Below, one piece after another: positions 1-5,762 of a stretch of 5,789 nt of DNA. Each line of letters begins with the position of its first letter. The first letter of the stretch is position 1. The position numbers were made by a program, and so were the translations under genes. Below the pieces are notes generated by a model. It was not told where the DNA came from, ran no database searches, and worked only from the letters and a program-made list of their open reading frames with translations. This DNA is from an uncultured Bacteroidales bacterium (GTDB lineage Bacteria; Bacteroidota; Bacteroidia; Bacteroidales; Bacteroidaceae), in NCBI GenBank assembly GCA_945871755.1, contig CAMBWV010000078.1, positions 1-5,789 on the forward strand, read 5' to 3'.

Positions 1-106
1 GTTTCAGCGGAAGCCTGCGGCTTCCTAGTTTCAGTCGGGGACTGCGTCCCCTAGTTTCATCGCAGCCTGCGGCTGCTAGCTCGATAGTCGGGCTATCCTG
101 GGAAAC
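1..106. repeat. Array of four short stem-loops with a conserved linker
   Basis: Three units share the same plan: a linker (TAGTTTCA plus two or three bases), a stem arm, the loop TGC, and the complementary arm. Stems are GGAAGCC/GGCTTCC (9-15 with 19-25), GGGGAC/GTCCCC (37-42 with 46-51) and GCAGCC/GGCTGC (62-67 with 71-76). A fourth, less regular hairpin pairs GATAGT with GCTATC (83-88 with 92-97, one G-T pair) around the loop CGG, after a shorter linker TAGCTC. The first unit is cut by the window edge, so the array may extend to the left. Linkers and loops are nearly constant while the stems differ and remain complementary. The array starts 39 bases past the stop codon of the di-haem oxidoreductase gene and could act as an mRNA end or stability element. 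No T-run follows any stem, so it is not a classical intrinsic terminator. It may equally be a dispersed repeat with no role for the operon. Confidence 0.75.
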
Positions 107-144
107 ATTGGGGACTCCTTATTATATATACGAAGGGATGGTTG

Positions 145-1833
145 CTAGATGGATTCTATGAAGAAGACTACTTGGTCGCGCTGTTCCTTGCTTAGTTGTC
201 GGAACTTGAGGACGGACTCGTAGGCATCGCTCTTGCCGCCTTCGGTGGTGCAACCGTGCCACATGATGGCCTCGATGACGTTGCGGGCGCGGCAGTCGTG
301 GAGGCGCTCCGTTCCCGAACCGCATTTGCTGGCCAGTTCGCGGCCCCAGAGGGGAGTGGTGCGGCACCAGCCCGTGCGGATGTCGTTCTTCATGAACAAT
401 CTGTGCTGAACCATGTCCGTGTAGGGCCAAATCTTCTGATAGGGATAGCGCGGCATGTCGGCGTTGGTGAAGAGGCGGTTGGGGTCTTGAATATCATCGC
501 TGCCCGTGGTCCACGAGGGACGGTGGCAAGTGGCGCAACCCGCCTCGGCGAAGAGACGTTTGCCTTCCTTGAACTTGTCGGTCGTGGTATTGCGAGCGGC
601 AGGAACGGCCAGACCGCGGTGCCAAATCATCAGGTTCTTGTATTGCTCGGTCGTCATCTCGGGTTCGAGCGTCTTGCTCGTCAGGTAAGTATGGATGTCG
701 CTCTCGAGATTGCCCGTGTGCCACTCAGGATGCTTCCCTTCGGGGTCAATGCGATTGATATATTCGGTGAAGCCCGCCTGCACCTCGGGGTCCTTCGAGG
801 ATTTCTCGGCATAATATTTACCGGCGAGGTCGAGGTAGTGGTAGCGGCGGTCGGGGCGATTGACATTGGTGATATTCCAGATGGCATTGGCACCGGCACC
901 ATCGAGCACAGGGCCGCGGCTGAGGGCGTAGGTATAGCGGCGCACGTATTGGGTGCCGTCGCCCTGGAGCGTATTGGCGTAATAACTCTTCCACGTGTTG
1001 GCCCCCTGGTCCCAGAGGGAGGGATTGAGGGTGACGTAGGGCGACTCGGCCTGCCATTGTGCCGTGATGGAATCGTCGGGGATAGCATCGAGGAGGCCCG
1101 TGCCGTAGATGCCGATGGTCGATTCGAGGCGCACGTCGATATTGTCGGCATATTCCTCGGCGGGAATCTCCACATCCACTCCGTTGCGCTGCACATAGAC
1201 GGGCGCATAATAGGCCGAGTGGGGAATAGTTACCTCGGGATAAGTCAGTTCGTAGGTTTCGCCATCGTCAAAGCGGTTGCCCCATTCGTCGGTATAGGCT
1301 TTCCAGTCAATCTTGATTTGCGTCTCGTCGATGGGTGCCTTGAAGGGTTTGACGGCTGCCGTCTGCGGCATGCCCGCCACCGAGCGAATGTAGGCGTTGG
1401 TCTGCTTGTCGTAGATGACGAGGAGGTAGCCGTTGCGGTGCTGGTTGGCTGCGTAACTATTTTGGCGCGCGCCGTGGCCGTAGCCGGGATGGCAATAGCC
1501 GCAGCCCGGACGTACATAGACGGGGCCCAAACCGCGGAAGGCACCTTCGGTATTTTCGTTGAAATCATTCTCAAAGAGGTACTCACCTTCGTTGAAAGCC
1601 GTCACCATGCCCGCGCTCTCAACGGCGGGAGTGGGCTGCTTGAAAGCCACGGAGGAGTTGTTGGACGTTGTGCCCAAGCGTCCGCCAGCGAAGTAGTCCT
1701 CGGGATAGTCAAGAGTTGTGCCTTCGCCAATCTCCCAACTGAGGGATTCGCTCACGTCGTCGGAGCAGGAGGCGAGCAAGGCGGCCGCGCAGACGGCGAG
1801 GAGCATTCTTGACTTTTTCATCTGCTTCTTCAT
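145..1833 (-). CDS. Di-haem c-type oxidoreductase lipoprotein (DUF1111/DHOR family)
   Basis: A 562-residue protein with a lipoprotein signal peptide: basic start, hydrophobic 10-22, lipobox LLASC, lipidated Cys23. The residues after the Cys are SDD, like Bacteroidetes surface-export signals. Two covalent haem sites are visible, CGYCH (111-115) and CATCH (433-437). The C-terminus carries the family signatures RTTPLWG (491-497), LHDCRAR (511-517) and MWHG (524-527), with His512 and His526. The family (di-haem oxidoreductase, formerly called thiol oxidoreductase) is related to MauG and di-haem peroxidases, and in proteobacteria it is found beside imelysin genes. The likely role is electron transfer or peroxide chemistry linked to iron at the cell envelope; the substrate is unknown. 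It is the last gene of the operon, starting 6 bases after the imelysin stop, which suggests translational coupling. Met5 (base 1821) is an alternative start that would keep the signal peptide. Odd feature: extra cysteines at 490, 504, 514 and 528, two of them at usual glycine positions. Confidence 0.9.
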   Translation of the reverse strand: MKKQMKKSRMLLAVCAAALLASCSDDVSESLSWEIGEGTTLDYPEDYFAGGRLGTTSNNSSVAFKQPTPAVESAGMVTAFNEGEYLFENDFNENTEGAFRGLGPVYVRPGCGYCHPGYGHGARQNSYAANQHRNGYLLVIYDKQTNAYIRSVAGMPQTAAVKPFKAPIDETQIKIDWKAYTDEWGNRFDDGETYELTYPEVTIPHSAYYAPVYVQRNGVDVEIPAEEYADNIDVRLESTIGIYGTGLLDAIPDDSITAQWQAESPYVTLNPSLWDQGANTWKSYYANTLQGDGTQYVRRYTYALSRGPVLDGAGANAIWNITNVNRPDRRYHYLDLAGKYYAEKSSKDPEVQAGFTEYINRIDPEGKHPEWHTGNLESDIHTYLTSKTLEPEMTTEQYKNLMIWHRGLAVPAARNTTTDKFKEGKRLFAEAGCATCHRPSWTTGSDDIQDPNRLFTNADMPRYPYQKIWPYTDMVQHRLFMKNDIRTGWCRTTPLWGRELASKCGSGTERLHDCRARNVIEAIMWHGCTTEGGKSDAYESVLKFRQLSKEQRDQVVFFIESI

Positions 1834-1839
1834 GATTCG

Positions 1840-3045
1840 TTAATCTTTAATCTTAATAATGGCCTGATAGAGTTTCTCAGCGTTGTCGCAGAGCGAAGTG
1901 TAGAGGCGCACAACCACGTTGTCCACATAGTTGGCGTTGATAATCTTGCACTGTGCCTCGACCGTGGCATTGCCCGCATAAGTCTGGAGCGTCTCTTCCA
2001 TGGCAGCGAGGGCGGCATCAAGATTGTCGAGGGCGGTAATGGCCGTTTCGACCGAGGCATCCGTGTAGTAGAGGGCGAAGGGCCGTTTCATGGCAGCCAC
2101 CTTTTCCAGCGCTGTGGTGAGTTGTTGCTGCACCTGGAGGGCTTGTTCGCGGAGCGTGGGGTTGCCTGCGTTGAGGCAGAAGTAGAGGAGCGACTTCTCG
2201 TTGGGCGTCGTGGCTCCCACTGCGCCGTAGAGAGCGTTGCGGCAGCCTACGATATTGTCGTAGAAATCGGTGATGGAGTTGTAGGCGTAAGGCGATTCGA
2301 TGTAGGAATCATCCTGTCCCGACCAGGGCAGACCTATTTTTGAGCCTGCCACTTCGGCGATGATATCGCGCGCACCTTCTATGATTTGCACCGTAGCATC
2401 GAGGTCGCTGTCGTAGTCAGCCGAAGGCGTTTGCTTGAAATTGGCGCCAAAGTTGGTATAGTTCAGGCCTTCTCCCGTCACGTTGCCATCATCGTCGAGG
2501 GAGTTGTGAGAGGCCAGATAGCGTATGGCTTCTTCGTAGCGGGTGCCCGAGGTGGCGCCCGACCAAGTGGTTTGCAGCACGCAGGTGGCCTGATAGAGGT
2601 CCTTGGCCACGGCGCAAACGTAGCGGTATTCCAGATCGGTCAACTGGCTGATGTCGCGCGGATTGCCTTGGCGGAAGAGCACGTACTCAATGCCGTGGTA
2701 GCCCAGCAGGCCCGAGTTGAGGAGTTTCACCTTGTTGTCAATGTCGGCCATAATGTTGGGGTCGCGCAGGATATTGGCCAGAGCAGCCTGGTCCACGGGC
2801 CAAGTGTCGGTGTGGGGGTCAATGGAATACTTGTCGGCAGCGCCGAAGAGGAAGGCTTCGGTCTGTTCCCAGTCTGCGCGAGCCGTGCGCCATTGGTCGC
2901 AGGCGGCGTTGAGGGAGGACTGGCTACCGGCAACGATGTCGGCATCCACAGGGTCGTCGTTGGTACATGCTACTTGCAGTCCCCAAGCACAGAGGCCGAG
3001 GAGGAGGGGCAGGCTGCTGCCTTTCAGTTTTTGGATTACGTTCAT
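1840..3045 (-). CDS. Imelysin family lipoprotein (peptidase M75-like, iron-related)
   Basis: A 401-residue protein. The N-terminus has basic residues, a hydrophobic run at about 11-25 and the lipobox LQVAC, giving lipidated Cys27 followed by TNDD. The mature part resembles the imelysin fold: an N-terminal segment with WRTARADWEQTEAFLFG (52-68), a WPVD motif (82-85), and the family signature GxHxxE as GYHGIE (115-120, His117 and Glu120). A second-half segment ESPYAYNSITDFYDNIVG (250-267) is also typical. Imelysins were first described as insulin-cleaving proteases, but structural work on Bacteroidales members favours a role in iron uptake, with GxHxxE at a probable metal or ligand site; peptidase activity is doubtful. 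The protein is probably anchored in the outer membrane, facing the surface or the periplasm. It is the middle gene of the operon, 35 bases after the porin-like gene, with no promoter visible in the gap. Family assignment is firm; the ligand is not known. Confidence 0.92.
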   Translation of the reverse strand: MNVIQKLKGSSLPLLLGLCAWGLQVACTNDDPVDADIVAGSQSSLNAACDQWRTARADWEQTEAFLFGAADKYSIDPHTDTWPVDQAALANILRDPNIMADIDNKVKLLNSGLLGYHGIEYVLFRQGNPRDISQLTDLEYRYVCAVAKDLYQATCVLQTTWSGATSGTRYEEAIRYLASHNSLDDDGNVTGEGLNYTNFGANFKQTPSADYDSDLDATVQIIEGARDIIAEVAGSKIGLPWSGQDDSYIESPYAYNSITDFYDNIVGCRNALYGAVGATTPNEKSLLYFCLNAGNPTLREQALQVQQQLTTALEKVAAMKRPFALYYTDASVETAITALDNLDAALAAMEETLQTYAGNATVEAQCKIINANYVDNVVVRLYTSLCDNAEKLYQAIIKIKD

Positions 3046-3080
3046 CTTTTATGTTATAGATTATTGGAGTAAGAAATTTC

Positions 3081-4478
3081 TCAGAGGAACCAACCTTGGA
3101 ATGCAATGCTCAGGCGCAGGCTGGGTTCGTTGTTATAGGGAGCCACGTAGAGCGGGCTGTCGGCGTGGAGACCGTGGTTGTTGGGCTGACGGAAGGCGCG
3201 GTAGGCATATTCGCCCTTGACCACAATCTGGGGAATGGGATGGTAGTTGATGCCGACCGTTGTCACGAAGGGCGCGCAGTAGCGGTACTGTTGGCGATAG
3301 GTACCCTTGTACATACTGTCATAATGGTCGAAGCGGCCGAAGAGGTAGAGGCGCTGGCCTGCCCGACGGAGGCGGTGAATCTGCGAGAAGATGTCGTAGC
3401 CTGCCTCCACACTGACGGCCAAGGCGGCCGAGGCAATGTTGGTGTTGTGGAAGGGGTTGCCGTCTTGGTACTTGTGGTGGGTGGAGTTGGCCTTGTTGTA
3501 GGCGGAGATGCGGTCGGCATCGGAGAGGTGGGCATAGACCACGCCGCCGCGGACTATCCAGTTCCAACGCTTCAACGCGAAATCGCCCGAAATGATTCCG
3601 AGCGCGCCCTTCACGTCATCGTACGACGCGCCAGGCGTCTTGAGCGAATTGCGGAAGGTATGTCCGTAGTAGCCGCTCAGGCCCACGCGCAATCCTTTCA
3701 GCGAATAGTTGTCCAGGCGCAGGGCCGTTGCGTAGCAGTTGGCCACTTTGTATTCGTAGGGGCTCGTGGCGCCTTGGTGCACGAACTTCTCAGCCGTGAA
3801 ACTCTCGGAATTGAGCGCGGAGAGCAGTTGCACCTCGTAGCGCCAGTCCTTCACGCGGCCCCAGAACGACAGGCCGAGTTGGTGCCATGTATTGGGGAGT
3901 ATCGTGGCCTCGCCCTCGGGACGGTAGCAGGTGAAGAAGTTGAGCGGCTCGTGGTAGGCGTTGCTGTAGCCCACGGGCACGATGATTTCGCCAGCCCGTA
4001 CGTTCAATTTTCCGCGGAGAAACTCCTTGTTTAGCCAGAATTGCTCGATGGCCACCTCGCCACCCTTTTCGGTTTCGGCCTCGTATTCGCCAGACTCTTC
4101 GGCTTCTATTTCAACGGCAGTCTCGTTGCCGCCGTGCTCAAACTCTATTTCGGTGCCCAAGGTCCAACCGCGGCCGAAGTCAAAGCCGAGGTTGAACGTC
4201 ACATGGGGCAGGTCGAACTCGCCATGGCTCTCGTCGTTCTTGTAGCGGGCGGGGGCGTTGTAGCGGTTGAAACTCTGGCTGTAGAAATTGCGCGCCACGA
4301 CGGCCTCGCCATAACCGCCCAGACGCAGGCGCTGGAGGAAGCTGGACTTTTTCTTCTGCGCAATAGTGTCTGGCACCTGCGGCGTGGCACTCGTCACGGC
4401 ATCCACCGTCACGGCCTGGCCTTCCGCAGTTGCCACCACTGTCATCAACATCATGAGTGTAAGAATTCTGAATCGCAT
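3081..4478 (-). CDS. Outer-membrane beta-barrel porin-like protein
   Basis: A 465-residue protein when started at base 4478. A longer reading from 4541 adds 21 residues, but it would run through the promoter at 4502-4535 and bury the signal peptide, so the shorter start is preferred. The N-terminus (basic MRFR, hydrophobic 5-16, ATA or GQA cleavage site at 18 or 22) is a signal peptide for periplasmic export. The rest has alternating hydrophobic/polar strands rich in aromatic residues and Gly, and ends in FQGWFL, as expected of a barrel. The stretch LNVRAGEIIVPVGYSNAYHEP (158-178) and the following strands recall phosphate-selective porin O/P-like barrels. A Glu-rich segment (114-145, 12 Glu in 32 residues) and a His-containing loop (331-347, His334, His335, His344) may attract cations. 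There is no TonB box or plug domain, so it is not a TonB-dependent receptor. It is the first gene of the operon. Confidence is high for an outer-membrane barrel and low for the substrate. Confidence 0.85.
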   Translation of the reverse strand: MRFRILTLMMLMTVVATAEGQAVTVDAVTSATPQVPDTIAQKKKSSFLQRLRLGGYGEAVVARNFYSQSFNRYNAPARYKNDESHGEFDLPHVTFNLGFDFGRGWTLGTEIEFEHGGNETAVEIEAEESGEYEAETEKGGEVAIEQFWLNKEFLRGKLNVRAGEIIVPVGYSNAYHEPLNFFTCYRPEGEATILPNTWHQLGLSFWGRVKDWRYEVQLLSALNSESFTAEKFVHQGATSPYEYKVANCYATALRLDNYSLKGLRVGLSGYYGHTFRNSLKTPGASYDDVKGALGIISGDFALKRWNWIVRGGVVYAHLSDADRISAYNKANSTHHKYQDGNPFHNTNIASAALAVSVEAGYDIFSQIHRLRRAGQRLYLFGRFDHYDSMYKGTYRQQYRYCAPFVTTVGINYHPIPQIVVKGEYAYRAFRQPNNHGLHADSPLYVAPYNNEPSLRLSIAFQGWFL

Positions 4479-4501
4479 ATTTGGGTTTGTTTTTTTCCGA
4501 C

Positions 4502-4535
4502 TGCAAAGTTCCGACTTCTCCCATCTGTTTGCAAT
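4502..4535 (-). promoter_or_regulatory. Predicted promoter of the porin-imelysin-DHOR operon
   Basis: Read on the minus strand, ATTG (4535-4532) is followed by 20 bases and then GAACTTTGCA (4511-4502). This matches the Bacteroidetes primary-sigma pattern (an upstream TTTG-like element about 20 bases before TAnnTTTG), with G for the first T of the downstream element. Transcription would begin around base 4497, leaving a leader of about 20 bases before the ATG at 4478. That leader is A-rich, as is common for Bacteroidetes start regions, and has no strong Shine-Dalgarno sequence. Confidence 0.6.
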
Positions 4536-4549
4536 ACCCAAAATTGGGT
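4536..4549. promoter_or_regulatory. Candidate operator palindrome
   Basis: ACCCAA-AA-TTGGGT is a perfect 6-bp inverted repeat with a two-base centre. It lies directly upstream of, and touching, the ATTG element of the operon promoter. A dimeric regulator bound here could activate or block that promoter, and the neighbouring LuxR-type protein is the obvious candidate. No second copy is seen near the regulator's own promoter. Function is inferred from symmetry and position only. Confidence 0.4.
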
Positions 4550-4656
4550 GTTTTCTCTTCCTCTCCCCTTATCCCTGCTCCCCACTTCTGGGGAAGAGTC
4601 TAACCATTTTAGGGGATGAGAATAAAGCCTTGAGGCAAAAATACCTAGATATGAGG

Positions 4657-4690
4657 ATTGGCCGTCCGCCCTAAAAATCCGAACTTTGCA
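4657..4690 (+). promoter_or_regulatory. Predicted promoter of the hemerythrin-LuxR regulator gene
   Basis: ATTG (4657-4660), a 20-base spacer and GAACTTTGCA (4681-4690) form a Bacteroidetes-type promoter. Both the decamer and the spacing are identical to those of the divergent operon promoter. Transcription would start near base 4695, giving a leader of about 85 bases before the ATG at 4780. Confidence 0.6.
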
Positions 4691-4713
4691 CTGGTATTTT
4701 CAGCCACAGCCCT

Positions 4714-4756
4714 GTTGGGAGAGCCGATGGCTTCCGCCCCTCCTATCCTTCCCAAC
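4714..4756 (+). other. Possible stem-loop in the regulator's leader
   Basis: GTTGGGA (4714-4720) can pair with TCCCAAC (4750-4756), a 7-bp stem. It encloses a smaller AGCC/GGCT hairpin (4722-4725 with 4729-4732, loop GAT). The stem ends 23 bases before the start codon, so it could affect translation or mRNA stability. It resembles no riboswitch class that I recognise and may be chance pairing. Confidence 0.25.
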
Positions 4757-4779
4757 CTCTTCCCAGATTTTCCTCTACG

Positions 4780-5715
4780 ATGAAAAAGATCAAACTCTAC
4801 GAGGCCGACGACAAGATGATTGACCTCATCAGCGACAACTACAGCATGCTGCAATGCCTGGCGGCATTTGGCATCCGCCTTGGCTTCGGCGATAAGACGG
4901 TGCAGGAGGTGTGCCACGAACAGGACGTGGACTGCTACACCTTTCTGGCCACCACCAATTTCCTCATCAACGGCATGTCGCCAGGCGAAACGGACGAGCG
5001 CATTTCGGTCAAGACACTGATGGGCTACCTCCTGGCCTCCCACCGCTTCTTCATCGACTATCAACTGCCCTCTATCCGCAAGAAACTGGAGAGTTCGCTC
5101 CACGCCGAGGATGCCCGCACGGCCATCATCCTGCAACTCTACGACGACTACGCCCAAAGCGTGCGCCGCCACATGGTCTATGAGGAGCAAACGTTATTCC
5201 CCTACATTCAGGCACTCGTGCAGGGCGAACGGACGGAGAAGGGGCACATCGATTCGTTCTCGAAGCACCACCACGCAATTTCTCTGAAGTTTCACGAACT
5301 GAAAAACATCATCATCAAATACCTGCCGCACGACAATCTCTCGAACAACCAACTCACCGACACTCTCTACGACATATATAATATGGAGGAATGGTTAGCC
5401 AACCACTGCCACGTGGAAGATTGCTTGCTCGTGCCCGCTGTGCGCCGCTTGGAGAAGCGCACCGAAACAGACAGCGTGGCTCCGCGCCTGACGGAAATGA
5501 TTCGCGAGGCAGAAGGCAAGGATGCCCTCTCACAGCGCGAGCGCGAAATCATCATCTGCCTCGTTCAGGGCATGACCAACAAGGAAATCGCCACTCATCT
5601 CTATATCTCCACCAACACGGTCATCACGCACCGCAAGAACATCGCCCGCAAATTGCAAATCCATTCCGTGGCGGGCCTCACGATTTATGCTATTGCGAAT
5701 CACTTGGTGGACTAA
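4780..5715 (+). CDS. Hemerythrin-like (RIC/ScdA-type) domain fused to LuxR-type HTH regulator
   Basis: A 311-residue cytoplasmic protein with no signal peptide or membrane segment. Residues about 12-62 resemble the ScdA_N (DUF542) domain of RIC/YtfE iron-sulphur repair proteins, but its usual Cys-Cys pair is replaced by Gly35-Phe36. Residues about 80-225 look like a four-helix hemerythrin-type domain with ligands in the expected order: His88, His131 with Glu135 (HxxxE), His163-165, and His209 with Glu213 (HxxxE). This set matches the His/Glu di-iron pattern of RIC proteins. Residues about 249-311 are a LuxR/GerE helix-turn-helix: LSQREREI (250-257), then GMTNKEIATHLYISTNTV (264-281) and the recognition helix around THRKNIARKL (283-292). 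It probably senses iron, oxygen or nitric oxide through the di-iron site and controls transcription. It is divergent from the envelope operon, which is its most likely target, and has a matched promoter. The start at 4780 gives MKKIKLYEAD and fits the leader. Fold calls are strong; signal and target are inferred. Confidence 0.88.
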   Translation: MKKIKLYEADDKMIDLISDNYSMLQCLAAFGIRLGFGDKTVQEVCHEQDVDCYTFLATTNFLINGMSPGETDERISVKTLMGYLLASHRFFIDYQLPSIRKKLESSLHAEDARTAIILQLYDDYAQSVRRHMVYEEQTLFPYIQALVQGERTEKGHIDSFSKHHHAISLKFHELKNIIIKYLPHDNLSNNQLTDTLYDIYNMEEWLANHCHVEDCLLVPAVRRLEKRTETDSVAPRLTEMIREAEGKDALSQREREIIICLVQGMTNKEIATHLYISTNTVITHRKNIARKLQIHSVAGLTIYAIANHLVD

Positions 5716-5743
5716 GAGTAAGGAGATTATTCTCAGCGGAAAC

Positions 5744-5762
5744 GCAATGTACCGCACATTGC
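5744..5762. other. Stem-loop downstream of the regulator gene
   Basis: GCAATGT (5744-5750) pairs perfectly with ACATTGC (5756-5762) around the loop ACCGC, starting 28 bases past the regulator's stop codon. No T-run follows, so it is only a possible 3'-end element. A TCCGCGGA palindrome (5777-5784) lies just beyond. The gene to the right is outside the window. Confidence 0.35.

Larger units (their letters stand above)
4479..4779. other. Divergent intergenic regulatory region
   Basis: These 301 bases separate the operon from the regulator gene and contain no convincing gene. They hold the two outward promoters, a 14-base palindrome (4536-4549), a pyrimidine-rich stretch (4551-4583) ending in a small TCCCC/GGGGA hairpin (4579-4583 with 4590-4594), and the structured leader of the regulator (about 4695-4779). 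CTCTTCC (4555-4561) can also pair with GGAAGAG (4592-4598), enclosing that hairpin. I see no T-run or other sign of a terminator here. A regulator bound in the middle could influence both promoters. Confidence 0.7.

Noticed and set aside
1..106. CRISPR array
   Set aside because: The repeated part is only about 8-11 bases, the unit period is about 25-27, and the variable parts are self-complementary stems rather than spacers.
1..144. Intrinsic terminator for the operon
   Set aside because: The stems are strong but none is followed by a T-run in the minus-strand direction, so termination at this point cannot be claimed.
196..1812. A 538-codon open frame on the plus strand opposite the di-haem gene
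   Set aside because: It lies antisense to a gene with clear haem and lipobox motifs. Its translation is a low-complexity mix of Val, Gly, Ala and Ile with no domain, as expected of a GC-rich shadow frame.
2386..3072. A 228-codon plus-strand frame opposite the imelysin gene
   Set aside because: It is antisense to a confidently assigned imelysin and has shadow-type composition.
3096..4034. A 312-codon plus-strand frame opposite the porin-like gene
   Set aside because: It is a shadow of the barrel gene, with Val/Ala/Gly/Glu-biased composition, no signal or motif, and no promoter.
4479..4541. Longer N-terminus for the porin-like protein
   Set aside because: The extra 21 residues would overlap the predicted promoter and sit in front of a good signal peptide, so the start at 4478 is preferred.
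4551..4600. Pyrimidine-rich stretch as a separate element
   Set aside because: It contains only a 5-bp hairpin and general C/T bias, with no motif clear enough to support a separate call.
4645..5190. A 181-codon minus-strand frame across the regulator promoter and the start of its gene
   Set aside because: It covers the plus-strand promoter and opposes the hemerythrin domain; its composition is that of a shadow frame.
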